A DNA stretch of 64,000 bases from Ambrosia x helenae (GCA_030844895.1 CM061230.1:474705-538704), one strand, 5' to 3'. Positions 1 through 11,345 are shown, numbered from the stretch's first letter. Made by a program: numbers and translations. Notes: generated from the sequence alone by a model not told the origin.

Positions 1-1111
1 TTTGTTACTTTTAGCATGAGAAAATAACCGCTGTCTTTTTTTATTTCGGAGACCACATTTATAACATTGAAAATCCACACCAAAATAATTAATTACATAT
101 TTTATTTTGAATTAGTTATGAATATTATTATTTTAAACTTATCTATGGAACCATCTGGTTAAACCAGGGTGTAAATGAGCCAAGCTGCTTATGAGCTACT
201 CAAGATCGGCTCGTTATACACTCAAATATATCGAGTCGAGTTTAAATGGGCTTCACATATTGAGTTTTATTTAGAGCATGTTTGGGATTTAGTTTAGAAC
301 CAACTTATTTAGTCATTGCTTTTCCTAAAAGCCAGTAAGTCAATAATTGTACATCTTTAACAAAGTTCTTTTTTGTTTTGGCTTTCTAGTATGAGTTAAA
401 AAGCTGATTTTCAAAGCCATAAAATTCTGGCTCTTTAAACTTCTTTTGGTTTTTTGAATATCAAATTACCAAACTACTCATATTTTACCCATTTTTGTTT
501 ATTTCACATGAATAACCGAATAACCTAAGACAAACACTTTTTTAAAAAAATAACTCACTGAATTTTCCAACCACAAAGGCTAATACAAACATTTTTTTAA
601 AAACTAATTTTGAAAAAGTTATAAGTCAATAAACACCATTCACAAAGCACTTTTGTAGTTAAATAAGTAATCCCAAACACCCTTTTAATAAACGCGCTTG
701 AGCCTGAGCTTCACATTTCGAACTCTATTTGGCTCGCAAGCCTAAACGAGATTTTATTTATATAGTTTTTATTTAATATTATATATATACATACATACAC
801 ATAAATACAATGCTATGACAAAATTAATAATAATATAAATTATATTATATTAAATAATCAAATATTTAATAAGTATTAAATGGGTCGAACCTGAGTCAAG
901 CTCAAACTTGAAAAACTACGAGGAGTTGAACTCACGTGTTATAAATAGAGTTCTAAACAAGCCGAGCTCTCTTAAGTTAAACAAGCCAAGCTCATCTACC
1001 CATCAGGTTTAACCGGTCCGATCCGTTGATCGTCCGGGTGTGAATATACTACTTATAATATGTCATGATTTAAACAAATGGATCCTAATTAATTAATTTG
1101 TATGTATGCAG
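1..1111. other. Intron of the CPS gene, AT-rich and repeat-filled
   Basis: No coding exon is seen here. Since the first visible exon starts mid-protein, this stretch is most likely the preceding intron, at least 1.1 kb long. It contains a dispersed repeat marked by GAGCT and CTCGAG-like words (about 170-270 and 690-1015), interrupted by a MITE-like insertion. The same type of repeat recurs near 25190-25320 and 33755-34400. Confidence 0.6.
274..682. mobile_element. MITE-like element inside a dispersed repeat
   Basis: The left end reads GAGCATGTTTGGGATT and the right end is the near-perfect inverse AATCCCAAACACCC, which gives short terminal inverted repeats of hAT-MITE character. The interior is AT-rich and non-coding. 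The flanks share a TTTTA-like word, but a clean target-site duplication is not visible, so the boundaries are approximate. Confidence 0.5.
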
Positions 1112-2340
1112 ATGGTATGTTGATTCTGGCATTGAAAAGTTTGGGACTAGCAATGTTAGTCTTTTAGTCTCGTATTACCTGGCTGCAGCCAGCATATTCG
1201 AGCCCGAAAGGTCCACAGAGCGAATTGCGTGGGCTAAAACCGCCATATTAATCAACACCATCTCCTCCTTTTCCGATTCGTCGCAGCTCTCTAACGAGGA
1301 CAGAACAGCTTTTGTTGACGAGTTTAGAAACAAATCGTCTTTCAAACAACATTTCAAGTATGTTTTTTGTTCTTAACTAAAAGCAGTTCTTGACAGTTTA
1401 AGTTAAACTGTAAACTGTCAAGAACTGCTTTTAGCGACGCAAAAATTGTAGCGACGGAGGTTTTCTACGGTCGCAATAGTTTTTCATTAGTGTTTGCTTT
1501 GTTTGGTTACCACAGAAATGAACCATGGTACGAGGTTATGGTTGTGTTGAAAAAAACTCTACACGAGCTTGCTTTGGACGCACTCATGGCTCATAGTCAA
1601 GACATCCACCCACAACTCCACCATGCCGTAATCGCAATATAACTCTTACGCCTCTTTTTTTGTGACAAGCTATATGTTGTCGCTAACGACACTAACAATC
1701 GCCTTTTTTTGTTGTTTGGAACTAGTGGGAGATGTGGTTGACGAAGTGGCACGATGGAGTAGAGGTGCGAGGCGACGCAGAACTGATGGTACAAACAATA
1801 AACATGACCTCTGGCCGATGGGTATCGAAAGAGCTTGTAACTCATCCTCAATACCAACGGCTCGCAACGGTCACTAATAACATATGTCATGAATTATCTA
1901 AGTTCCATAAGGTAAACACAATTCTTTTTGGCATTTATATACAGTGTTGCAAAACTCGGTTTGGGCTTGTACTCAGCGACTTACCCTGGAGCGAGTACTC
2001 GGGGAGTAATCGGTCAACTCGGCCTTGTTTTGTAACACTGTTTATATTCTTTCATTGTTCATTTGTGACAAAAAAAAAAAAAATAAAAAAAAAAAATCTT
2101 TATGACTTGTAGGAGAACCATATCACAAGCGAAAATGGGACTAGAAGCTACACAACGATTGATTCGAAAATGCAAGAACTAGTGCAACTTGTATTGTGCG
2201 ACGACTCACCCAACGGTCTTGATCAGGATCTGAAGCAGATGTTCCTAACGGTCGCTAAAACGTTCTACTACAAGGCGTACTGTGACCCAAAGACAATAAA
2301 TGTGCATATCTCTAAAGTATTGTTTGAGATTGCAATTTGA
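1112..2340 (+). CDS. CPS: Class II diterpene synthase (copalyl diphosphate synthase), 3' end of gene
   Basis: Copalyl diphosphate synthases are plastid class II cyclases that convert geranylgeranyl diphosphate to copalyl diphosphate, the first committed step to gibberellins or specialised diterpenes. Four exons are visible, 1112-1357, 1516-1627, 1726-1911 and 2113-2340, each with AG and GT borders and frames that join. The first encodes the family block AAASIFEPERS followed by ERIAWAKTAIL. The last ends in the typical FYYKAYCDP and ISKVLFE tail before a TGA. The catalytic DxDD exon and the transit peptide would lie left of the window, so class II is inferred from the C-terminal similarity. 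No stop or frameshift is seen in these exons. Introns 1 and 3 hold a perfect hairpin and a small MITE. The subfamily (ent-CPS or a specialised paralogue) cannot be told from this part. Confidence 0.88.
1377..1434. repeat. Perfect 24-bp inverted repeat (hairpin) in CPS intron
   Basis: Bases 1377-1400 and 1411-1434 are exact reverse complements separated by 10 bases. It sits just 3' of an exon donor site and is followed by a GCGACG-rich tail to about 1490 that resembles the edge of a TIR transposon. It would fold as a stable stem in the pre-mRNA. Confidence 0.85.
1941..2040. mobile_element. 100-bp MITE in the last CPS intron
   Basis: The ends match as inverted repeats (CAGTGTTGCAAAAC against CAGTGTTACAAAAC on the other strand, 13 of 14). 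The element is flanked on both sides by TTTATAT, a 7-bp direct repeat that fits a target-site duplication. It lies entirely within the intron between 1912 and 2112. Confidence 0.65.
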
Positions 2341-2416
2341 AAGCACAATTGGTAAATCCCATATTTGCTTAGTAAACTATAAGAAATATGGTTGAGAAAT
2401 TATTATTAGGAAATTT

Positions 2417-2780
2417 ATGCAACAAAATTTGGCACTTTGCGACAGTGAATTCTATCTATTTTCATCTATATTGCTAGTGACAAACCACGTCGCTAATCTG
2501 TTTTGTGACCAAAATGCAACGCTCTTTTTGCGACAATTTGCAACAACCGTGTTTTTCAACTGGCTTGTGACCGCCTTGTTTGTGACTGATTTTTGGTCAC
2601 CTTTACCAACTTGCAACCGCCCTATTTTGGCGACCAACTTGCATCCACTATAGTTCGCGACCAGCTTGCAACCACCTTGTTTTGTGACTGACTTGCGACC
2701 ATTATATATTGCGACCAAGGATTGTGACCGTCCTGGTTTCCAACCACCTTACATCTATTTTGTGACCGCTAATACTTTTT
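2417..2780. repeat. Degenerate GCGACC/GTGACC repeat cluster 3' of CPS
   Basis: Short words of the form TTGCGACC, TTGTGACC and TTGCAACC recur more than ten times with irregular spacing. This is the look of subterminal repeats at the end of a DNA transposon (CACTA-like elements are known for such arrays). No transposase and no clear terminal repeats are seen, so the class is a guess. Confidence 0.45.
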
Positions 2781-2847
2781 AATTTCTTACTTATCCTTTT
2801 CTAGCTTTTGGCCCACTTCTTACACGCCCAAATATTGAATGACCACA

Positions 2848-3164
2848 CATAGTTATTAAAAGCATAATGTATAAAGGGTGAGCCTAGGGCCTCAATGCAA
2901 GCAAGGCACATAGTATAAAATTACATTTTTAAGATTTTTAAACATGTTTTTGGCTTCTTTAGGGTTAGTTTAGGTTGATTCTAAACTTGTTTAGGGATGG
3001 TATAAATGTTTTAAACGTGTTTAGAGGATTCTTGGCTGGAATTCCGTAGGAACTTGGCCTGAAAAATGCGTCCGACATTGAGGCTTTTAAAGTGAAGTGA
3101 GAAGACTACGATGAGCTTGATAAGTAGGCCTAGACGCGAGCATGAGTGAGTGTTGACAGCATAG
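2848..3164. mobile_element. Diverged hAT-like non-autonomous element (CATAG family)
   Basis: The element starts CATAGTTATTAAAAG and is flanked on both sides by the identical 8-mer TGACCACA (2840-2847 and 3165-3172), the duplication length made by hAT transposases. Its start resembles the elements at 29164 and 63667. The interior has no coding capacity. Confidence 0.6.
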
Positions 3165-3172
3165 TGACCACA

Positions 3173-4099
3173 TACGTTGCGGCTGCCGACCGTTTACTGA
3201 AATCAGTCATTAAACTAAAACTGCTTTTTTTACTTTCAGCTTTGGTGTCGCATGCTTTTCACATTTTGCAAGTCTAACGTGCGTGTGTGGTTAAACATTT
3301 TTTCATCATTTGTTCCCAATTGACAGGTCTGTCGCAACGCATCTGTTTTTCCCCGTTTGAGAGGTTCGTCGCAACGTGGGGTCCTAACCGACTTAGTTAT
3401 TCTTTTCTATGTTGCACATTTCAGTCTAATTTCTTCACATTAACCATAGTTGTTAAAAGACATCGATTTTATGCCTTTGGCATTAACCCACCGCAACGAG
3501 CGTGCGTAGTTCAACGATTTTACGCCTTCTTTTCATTCGGTGTTATTTTTCCTTTTTTTTTATTTATTGTGTTTTACAAGCTTTTTTTTGTGACAAAGGT
3601 AGCTAGCGTGGTGTGGCATTGATGCTATTTGGTACGGTTTAAACCTGTAGTAATGTGAGAAGATGTATTAATACTAGTTGTTTATTAAAAACCAAAACCA
3701 TGGGTATAGACAGAACTAGAAGAATAAAAAAACCATGGAACTAACTTTAAACCAACTTGTAGTGGCTTTTTGTAGAAAATAGAATTGGCTTTAGGACGTG
3801 AAAAAAGTTAGGGAATGAAATGTAAGGCTGATAGATTGAGAGACATGAGTGGATTTATGCATGGTGGATGAGGAGCATATATCTTTGGGAACATGAGCAT
3901 TAAAAGCAAAGTTTAGCCAAATCAAGTCAACACTTATCAAAGTTACATGTGGCCCCATACCATAAATATTAATGTCATGGTGTTCATGATTTATATTGCA
4001 AAGGTTTTTGTACTATAAATGGAAGTAGTTCCACTGGTGTTGATGGAGGCAAAACCTCCACACGCAACATTTATGAAGAGGTCTTATGTTTTATTGTGA
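3173..4099. other. Intergenic stretch without a recognised gene
   Basis: AT-rich sequence with scattered CGCAACG words near 3330-3500 and a second CATAGTTGTTAAAAG-like start near 3444, possibly a truncated copy of the CATAG hAT-like family. I see no conserved coding segment. The short open frames here have no recognisable protein features. Confidence 0.5.
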
Positions 4100-4500
4100 G
4101 CGAGTGTAATATATGTGGGGGGCTTGGCTGGCAACGCACGCCAAAACCCCTGCCCCCACTCCCCGTACTCTGATTGAAAGTAATAAAGTTGAAAGGGTTA
4201 AAATGAAAATTTTAATTAATTAATACTTAATCTTTTAAATGTTAGAATTATCTAATTTGATTTAATTAGAAGAGATACTTATGTGGCTTAGTATTGAATT
4301 ATAACCGATTGAAGTATTTGAGTAGGATTAGTATGGTTATTGTGGTATAAAAGAGGTCTAAGTTATTGTTTTTATTTGACCATTTCTTTGTAAGTTCCTT
4401 TGATTGAATAGAAAGTGTCGCGAGTTTGTCCCTCAAATATCTTGTGTTTGTGTTTAATCTTATTGTCTACGCCACCAATTGGTATCAAATCTACGGCTCG
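4100..4500 (+). mobile_element. Remnant LTR end with degenerate primer-binding site
   Basis: A stretch with LTR-like features is followed at about 4480-4495 by TTGGTATCAAATC. These features are a TATAAAAG motif near 4350, a run-on TTTGTAAGTTCC region, and a CT-rich end. The following motif is one to two changes from the initiator-methionine tRNA primer-binding site (TGGTATCAGAGC) used by many plant Ty1/copia and Ty3/gypsy elements. No internal domain follows, so this is an old fragment. Confidence 0.4.
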
Positions 4501-4701
4501 TTACACACTGGAATCATGACAACCAAGGAGAATCATTATACGTAGTTGCAATCATTTAATTGATGTCGGTGTTAATTAGTTGAAGCTCTACCCTAAGGTA
4601 CCATAGGGTAGAAACAATCATGTGCTGCCATATCATATTTGCCAAATACCATCCTAAATTTACCTTAGAAGTTAAATGGGGGAGCAAAACTATAAGGTAC
4701 C

Positions 4702-5597
4702 TGAAGGGATAGGGAGCCTAATCTGAAAGGCGTCCCTATCCCCACTAAGTAACAACCCTGCGCCACGTCACGGCGCAGGAGCATACTCGCGCGAGGACAG
4801 CCAATCAACATCCTCGCGCGCCGGCACAGATGATAAGCAGCAACTAATACCTGATACGCGCGTGCCATCGCACGCGGAAGATTCCCTTGGCACGTCAAAG
4901 GAGGTACAAGGGATGACAAAAGGAAGATTCATAAGGATCTGTGTCAGAGCATACACCAACAGAAGAAGGACATGTGGCAGATAGTACAAAAGGGGGAACG
5001 GCTGCACTGTACACGCTGTCGTGAACAGTGACCAGCAGGCATTACTTCGCCCACTGTCAGGCGTCAAATCAGCCAGCAGAGATAGCCTGGACACTGTAGC
5101 AAGTACGACGTTACTGTGCACCACCAGAAGGCGGACACGTGTCCGACTACAACAACGACCACACTGTGGGCTGACGTCATCAACAGTGCCTCGTCCTTTC
5201 CCGCCATTTCCAGAAAGACCATGGGCTTGGGCCCCGGTTGGGCCCAAGCCAATGGCGTCACTTGTGGGCCTCTCCATGCAGCCCACTACTAAGCCTATAA
5301 ATAGCATCAGATGCAACTCATGTAGGCATTCACAAATACAACCGTCCCTACTGTACTCATTACTTGTAATTCTCTCTTGTTAGTAATAATATTCCGGGGC
5401 ACTTACAGTGGACGTAGGTCATTAACGACCGAACCACTTAAATCTCTTGTTCATATCACACACAATACATATCACACTCACCTTAACAAACTCTCGGGTT
5501 GTCGTAACGGTTTGGGTAAAGGATTAAACCTGTAGTTACATAAGTATCAACCCCCCGGAGGTTAGTCCTAATCTCCGGTATACTTATTGTTTCTTCA
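4702..5597 (+). repeat. 5' LTR (896 bp)
   Basis: It begins TGAAGGGATAGG and ends TTCTTCA, so it has TG...CA termini. A TATAAATA box lies at 5296-5303. A CACGTG G-box lies at 5136-5141 within GACACGTGTCC. Directly after the end comes TTGGCGCCATCCAACGG, a TGGCGCC-type primer-binding site. Compared with the second LTR I found a single one-base difference (GGGG here against GGG near 17873), which implies a very young element. Confidence 0.85.
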
Positions 5598-5651
5598 TTG
5601 GCGCCATCCAACGGTTAGAACAGCTATTTTAACCCATCTTTTAACCCACCC

Positions 5652-8600
5652 ATGGCTGAACCCAACCCTAATACATCCGGCATGCACCAAACAGGAGACG
5701 AGGACCTCCGACAGCCGGATAACCAAACCACACCCAACACTGTCGTCAAGCAGACGACGTCTAGGCTCGACGGGTCAGCCGTTGAAATCCGTGACGTCGA
5801 ATCCGACGACGACAGTCAAGAGCTCCCCGAAGAGGATCCGGATCGTTGGCTCCTCCGTCAGAATGCCAAGAGTGCTGCAATCTACCAACGCAAGCTGTTG
5901 CAGCAAGCGAAAAAGAAAGGTAAGACGCTTGCTTTCGATACTCCGTCGAAAGCAAGGTACAAGAAGAAAGATACGGCTAACCACGGTGAGGGTCGTAGCG
6001 GGGAGCTCGGCGGAAACGTCAGAGCTCGGGGCTACGCCAAATCACGTGAAGAGCCAGATGGTTACGAATCGTCAAGCAGCGACTCCGATCACAGGGGGAA
6101 GAAACACACTCACACGTCGCGAGACAGTGAGATAGACGATGACTTGGTAAAACCATTTCGACCGAAAGCTTTTGCTGAGAAGTCCAAATTCATCGCTCGC
6201 ATAGCGGCTGCAAAAGTACCAAGAAAGGCCAAACTCCCAAGCAGCATCGGTAGATACGATGGCCTGCGTGACCCAGATGACAATGTGCACGATTTCGAAT
6301 GCGCAGGTGTATCTGTGGATTGGCCTGTTCAAGTGTGGTGTCACCTTTTCGCTCAAACCCTCACGGGTGCCGCCAGGGTATGGTTTGATAGCCTCCCAGC
6401 GGGAAGCGTGAAGGATTTCGACGACCTCACAGAAAAGTTCGGTAGCCACTTTTCGCACTTACGTAAGCATAAGAAAGACAAGGCGGACATCCTGCTATGC
6501 CGACGGTATGACAGGGAAACGATCGAAGATTACATAGTCCGGTTTAACAAAGAAGCACTGCAAATTGGATGCGGGGAGGAGCTCACACGGGCCGCGTTCA
6601 TTCACAATGTGCGCAGTCCAGACCTCATGAAATGCCTCACCGGCAAAGATGGCATCCCAGAGTCCTGGGATGAGCTCATACGCTCAGCCAAAATATATGC
6701 CTCCTCCGAAAAATCTTTCAACCAACAACACGGCTTCCAGCCACAACACCATAATAATAATAATACTAGACACAAAAACAAATCCGTTTGGAACCGCATC
6801 ACAGGCACCACCGACGAAGGAAAATATTCCCCGGCCGGTGATGCCCGCCAGATAATCAGCTCCAAACAAACGCGGGACCAACGCGGACACTCCAAGAAAA
6901 ATCACGACTGGACCCCGTTAACAAAAACTCCATCTCAAGTTCTGAAAACCGAGCAGGTCACCCTGAAAGAGCCCAACCCCCTAGGGAAGCGCCGAAACGT
7001 GGACCGCAGCAAGTTCTGTGAGTACCATAACGACTACGGCCACCTCACGGACAACTGCTACAGTCTAAAAATGGAGATAGAGGCAGCGCTGAAATCAGGC
7101 CAGCTCGGCCACCTGGTCAAAAATGTTCACCGAGCTGGCAGAGGGCAAGGCAACGAAGAAACCCAAGGCGAAGGGTCGCGGAAGAAGATCCGGGACCTAA
7201 ACACTCACGCTGCAACTCTAATCCCCCGCCACCAATGCAACATGACATGGCGGGGCAAGAACACCCAACATGGGAAGCGCACCCGGGTACAGCCACTAGA
7301 CGACTCATGGAAGGAGGCTGACATCCTCATGCCAAGGGTCAGAGGGGGTGCCTCCTGCACAGCTCCATTGGTGATTACTGCCGTCTTCGGACATTACCGC
7401 ACACGGTATATGTTTTTAGATGGCGGCAGCAGCACAGATATCATGTATGACCAATGTTTTCAACAGCTAGATGAAGAAGACAAGGCAAAACTCATTCCGG
7501 TCAATGAGCCAATCTCTGGTTTCATCCACGAAACCATCATGCCCCGCGGCATGCTCTCTTTGCCTGTAACGTGGACGGATGGTACACACGAGCGCACAGA
7601 AATATGCGACTTCATGGTCCTACCAGCCGCATCAAACCATGACATACTCCTAGGAAGAGAAGGCATTGCTCACTTCAACGCCAACGCCTCCACGGCGCAT
7701 GCAATGGTTGGTTTTCCCACCAAAACAGGCGTTGCCTTCATCCGGGGGAACAAAGATTGCCATGTCACGGAGACAGCCAAACCGCCAAAGATGGTCAAGA
7801 CAGATGCCCGCACAGAGCCGGAAAAATGGGCGCTCAACCCCAAATTTCCGGAGCAAACGGTGACCATTGGCCATGTAATCTCCGAATCCATACGAAATCA
7901 TTTGAAGCAACTTCTGATCAGCAATATAGACATTTTTGCATGGCAACCGGCAGATATGGTGGGTGTTCCGCGGGACATAGCGGAACACAAGCTTAACGTC
8001 TATCGTTCCGCAGAGCCAATTGTACAGAAGAAGAGGAGTATGGGCCCGGAGAAAACAAGGGCCATGAATGAACAAGTCACCGAGCTGCTCAATGCGGGCA
8101 TCCTCCGCCCCATCAGATATCAAACTTGGGTGGCCAATCCTGTCATGGTCGCCAAAGCGAATGGAGGATGGCGCATGTGCGTCGATTACAAAGACATCAA
8201 CAAAGCGTGCCCAAAGGACTGTTATCCCCTACCAGAGATCGATTTGAAGGTGGACTCCCTCGCCCCATACAGATTCAAGTGTTTCCTGGACGCCTACAAA
8301 GGATATCACCAAATACAAATGGCGAAGGAAGATGAAGATAAAACAGCGTTCCGCACAGACGCGGGTATCTTCTGCTACACAAAGATGCCTTTCGGCCTGA
8401 AAAATGCGGGCGCCACATACCAACGCCTGATGGATACAGCGTTCGTGAAAGAAATCGGCGTACGGCTTGAAGTGTACGTCGATGATTTAGTGATCAAAAG
8501 CAGGGAAGAAACCGACATGCTACAAGACATCCAACAAACATTTCACCAGCTACGAAAGGTCCGCATGAAGCTAAATCCAAGCAAGTGCTCGTTTGGAATG

Positions 8601-11054
8601 GAAGAAGGGAAATTTCTGGGAGTCATCGTTACGCGGGACGGGTTCCGCGCCAACCCAGAAAAGGTACAAGCAATCGAGCGGATGCCATCTCCCGCCTCCG
8701 TCAAAGAGGTGCAGACATTGATGGGCCGCCTGGTCGCCCTAAACCGTTTCCTATCCAACTACGCTTCAAAGTCATTTCCTTTTGTCGACACCTTAAAAAA
8801 TTGTCTGAAGAAAAGTAACTTCCGCTGGACAACCGAAGCTGAGTCAGCTTTCCAACAAATGAAGCAGTGTCTGATGAACCTTCCTACACTGACAGCCCCG
8901 CTCCCTAAAGAGCCACTCACGCTTTACCTCTCAGTCACGGAGCGGGCAATCGGCGCAGTCCTGATGGTCGATCGTAAAGGCGTGCAAACGCCTATCTATT
9001 ACATCAGCCGCACGCTGTTAGACGCGGAAACTCGGTACACCATAATGGAAAAGTTGGTCCTAGCTTTAATTCACGCTTCCCGAAGATTGCGCAGATACTT
9101 CCAAGGTCACCCGATAAACGTCCTCACAGACTATCGGATCAACGACATCTTGGCCAAACCAGAATTGTCAGGAAGACTGGCGAAGTGGGCTATTGAGCTG
9201 GGAGAGCACACAATCAGTTATAAGCCCCGACCCGCAATCAAAGGACAAGTATTGGCAGACTTCGCAACCGAGATCCCAGCCGACAAGGTTCAAGAGTGCC
9301 GAGAAGAAGAATCACCTGCGCCAGTGCACGACCCATCGCAAAAATGGTCCTTATACACCGATGGCGCCTCCAACGGAGACGGTGCTGGCGCCGGCTTGCG
9401 CCTCATCAGCCCAGACAAACATGAGTTCACATACGCCATCCGCCTCGAGTTCAAAAGCACAAACAACGAAGCGGAATACGAAGCGTTGCTGGCAGGCCTC
9501 CGCATAGCGGAAAAAATGGGGGCCAGGCACGTAGAGGCGCATGTAGACTCTTTGTTGGTAGCACGGCAGATCAACGGGGCATACGATGCAAAAGACGAAA
9601 CCATGGCTCTATACCTGGAGCAAGCCAAGAAACTCATGCGCAAGTTCGACACATGCACAGTCGAACACATCCGGCGCAGCGAGAACAAACCCGCCGACGC
9701 ACTCAGCAAAATGGCATCCACGGTTTTCGAGCACATGGCAAAAGAGGTCCGCATCGAAGTACGAGATAAACCATCGGTCCCCGTGCGCCAGGTCAATGTG
9801 ACTCAAACAGGCAACGTGTCATGGATGACACCGATCAAAGCCTTTTTATCATCGGGAGTTCTGCCCAATGACAAACTCGAGGCCCGGAAGATAAAAACCA
9901 AGGCCCTGCAATATCAACTGACCGATGACATCCTGTACCGCCGCTCTTACTTGGGGCCACTCTTGCGCTGTGTTGACCCGGCCGAAGCCTCCTTTCTCCT
10001 CAAAGATATACATGAAGGAACATGCGGGCTACACGCAGGCCCAAGAATGGTAGTGGCAAAGCTGATGAATGCAGGATATTACTGGCCTGGCATGCACGTC
10101 GACGCAGTTACCGAGATACGCAAATGTGACAGCTGCCAGCGCCATGCCCCAAACACCTTGCGCCCAAAGAATAATCTCGTACCAGTTACCGCGGCTTGGC
10201 CCTTCCAAAAGTGGGCTATTGACCTAGTCGGACCATTCCCGGCGGCGCCGGGCAATGTCAAGTACTTGGTTGTCGCTATCGACTACTTCACTAAGTGGGT
10301 CGAAGCGAAACCTCTGGCAAAGATCGATGGCGCACATGTCAAGAAGTTCATCTGGGAGTTCATTATCTGTCGGTTTGGATTACCGATGCAACTGGTCAGT
10401 GACAATGGAACACAATTCGAAGACCAGGTCCTCCAACAATGGCTGGCTCAAATGGGAGTCACGCAAATCTTCACATCCGTTGCGCACCCGCAAGGCAACG
10501 GTCAGGTAGAAAGAGCCAACCGCACAATCGTTGAAGGCATCAAGACAAGACTCGGAACCAGGCGAACAGGGTGGGTAGACGAGTTGCCGCACGTCTTATG
10601 GGCTTACCGTACCCTCACGAAAACAAGCAATGGCGAAACCCCGTTCAGCCTAACATACGGGTCCGAGGCGGTAATCCCTGCAGAGATAGCTTGCCCCACG
10701 GCAAGGGTATTGATGGCAAACACAACCGACAATGATAAAGAACTCCGCATGAACCTTGATCTGTTAGAGGAACGCCGCAACCTCGCGGCAATAAAAGAAG
10801 CAAGTTACAAGACCCAACTCGAGCAGTACTACAACAAACATGTAAAGGAGCAAGCCTTCAAGATTGGGGACTACGTCTTCCGCAACAATGAAGCTTCCAA
10901 CGCCGAAAAGCCCGGGAAGCTCGCCCCAACTTGGGAAGGCCCCTACAAAATTCAAGAAGTGCTCGGGAAAGGTGCCTACGCATTGGAAAAGCTCGATGGC
11001 ACCCCTATTCCAAGATCATGGAACGGCGCTCAGTTACGGCGCTGTTATTTGTAA
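5652..11054 (+). CDS. Tat-type gag-pol polyprotein, intact (1,800 aa)
   Basis: Encodes the capsid and enzymes for copying and integrating the retrotransposon. In order the protein shows a low-complexity N-terminus, a retrotransposon gag region around residues 225-365, a zinc-finger-like C-H-H-C at residues 456-469, and an aspartic protease with LDGGSS at about 589-594. Reverse transcriptase follows with YVDD at about 942-945, then its RNase H-like connection and a second RNase H (YTDGAS near 1235). The integrase has an HHCC finger near 1454-1500 and D, D, E near 1524, 1583 and 1620. The protease has DGG where most have DTG or DSG, a variant I believe also occurs in related plant elements. No chromodomain is present. 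Gag and pol are in one frame without a visible stop. The start is the ATG in CCCATGG, 55 bases after the LTR end. Confidence 0.92.
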   Translation: MAEPNPNTSGMHQTGDEDLRQPDNQTTPNTVVKQTTSRLDGSAVEIRDVESDDDSQELPEEDPDRWLLRQNAKSAAIYQRKLLQQAKKKGKTLAFDTPSKARYKKKDTANHGEGRSGELGGNVRARGYAKSREEPDGYESSSSDSDHRGKKHTHTSRDSEIDDDLVKPFRPKAFAEKSKFIARIAAAKVPRKAKLPSSIGRYDGLRDPDDNVHDFECAGVSVDWPVQVWCHLFAQTLTGAARVWFDSLPAGSVKDFDDLTEKFGSHFSHLRKHKKDKADILLCRRYDRETIEDYIVRFNKEALQIGCGEELTRAAFIHNVRSPDLMKCLTGKDGIPESWDELIRSAKIYASSEKSFNQQHGFQPQHHNNNNTRHKNKSVWNRITGTTDEGKYSPAGDARQIISSKQTRDQRGHSKKNHDWTPLTKTPSQVLKTEQVTLKEPNPLGKRRNVDRSKFCEYHNDYGHLTDNCYSLKMEIEAALKSGQLGHLVKNVHRAGRGQGNEETQGEGSRKKIRDLNTHAATLIPRHQCNMTWRGKNTQHGKRTRVQPLDDSWKEADILMPRVRGGASCTAPLVITAVFGHYRTRYMFLDGGSSTDIMYDQCFQQLDEEDKAKLIPVNEPISGFIHETIMPRGMLSLPVTWTDGTHERTEICDFMVLPAASNHDILLGREGIAHFNANASTAHAMVGFPTKTGVAFIRGNKDCHVTETAKPPKMVKTDARTEPEKWALNPKFPEQTVTIGHVISESIRNHLKQLLISNIDIFAWQPADMVGVPRDIAEHKLNVYRSAEPIVQKKRSMGPEKTRAMNEQVTELLNAGILRPIRYQTWVANPVMVAKANGGWRMCVDYKDINKACPKDCYPLPEIDLKVDSLAPYRFKCFLDAYKGYHQIQMAKEDEDKTAFRTDAGIFCYTKMPFGLKNAGATYQRLMDTAFVKEIGVRLEVYVDDLVIKSREETDMLQDIQQTFHQLRKVRMKLNPSKCSFGMEEGKFLGVIVTRDGFRANPEKVQAIERMPSPASVKEVQTLMGRLVALNRFLSNYASKSFPFVDTLKNCLKKSNFRWTTEAESAFQQMKQCLMNLPTLTAPLPKEPLTLYLSVTERAIGAVLMVDRKGVQTPIYYISRTLLDAETRYTIMEKLVLALIHASRRLRRYFQGHPINVLTDYRINDILAKPELSGRLAKWAIELGEHTISYKPRPAIKGQVLADFATEIPADKVQECREEESPAPVHDPSQKWSLYTDGASNGDGAGAGLRLISPDKHEFTYAIRLEFKSTNNEAEYEALLAGLRIAEKMGARHVEAHVDSLLVARQINGAYDAKDETMALYLEQAKKLMRKFDTCTVEHIRRSENKPADALSKMASTVFEHMAKEVRIEVRDKPSVPVRQVNVTQTGNVSWMTPIKAFLSSGVLPNDKLEARKIKTKALQYQLTDDILYRRSYLGPLLRCVDPAEASFLLKDIHEGTCGLHAGPRMVVAKLMNAGYYWPGMHVDAVTEIRKCDSCQRHAPNTLRPKNNLVPVTAAWPFQKWAIDLVGPFPAAPGNVKYLVVAIDYFTKWVEAKPLAKIDGAHVKKFIWEFIICRFGLPMQLVSDNGTQFEDQVLQQWLAQMGVTQIFTSVAHPQGNGQVERANRTIVEGIKTRLGTRRTGWVDELPHVLWAYRTLTKTSNGETPFSLTYGSEAVIPAEIACPTARVLMANTTDNDKELRMNLDLLEERRNLAAIKEASYKTQLEQYYNKHVKEQAFKIGDYVFRNNEASNAEKPGKLAPTWEGPYKIQEVLGKGAYALEKLDGTPIPRSWNGAQLRRCYL

Positions 11055-11119
11055 TCAAAATGGCTACACATGCCATATCATTAATGAAAAACGTTTCCTA
11101 TATCTGTGTTTCTACTTGT

Positions 11120-11345
11120 ACTTTCCGCGCCAAGGTCTTCAAGACTTTCCGCGCCAAGGTCTTCATATCGCGGTGCTTTGGCCACATCAGTCAATCATAA
11201 AGTTGATAGCGTACTAGATTGTCTGATAAAGTGAAGCGCATGAACCCAAAGCACCGCGCTATGGCCATAGCTTGGTGCTTTGGTATTTTTTTTATCCCTA
11301 GAGCACCAAGCTATGGCCATAGCTCGGGGCTTTGGGTTTTTTTTT
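11120..11345 (+). repeat. Post-pol direct repeats and palindromic stem-loops
   Basis: A 24-base unit containing CTTTCCGCGCCAAGGTCTTC occurs twice at about 11124-11165. Two hairpin-forming segments follow (about 11247-11285 and 11297-11333), both centred on GCTATGGCCATAGC and with arms such as CAAAGCAC and GTGCTTTG. They lie just downstream of the gag-pol stop, where they could shape the 3' end of a sub-transcript. The role is inferred. Confidence 0.6.

Noticed and set aside
1597..1890. 97-residue minus-strand frame opposite CPS exon 3
   Set aside because: It is a shadow of the spliced CPS exons, whose frames and splice sites agree with the family.
9290..9796. 168-residue minus-strand frame across the RNase H region (and its twin at 21765-22271)
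   Set aside because: It lies wholly within the conserved gag-pol coding frame and is its reverse-strand shadow.
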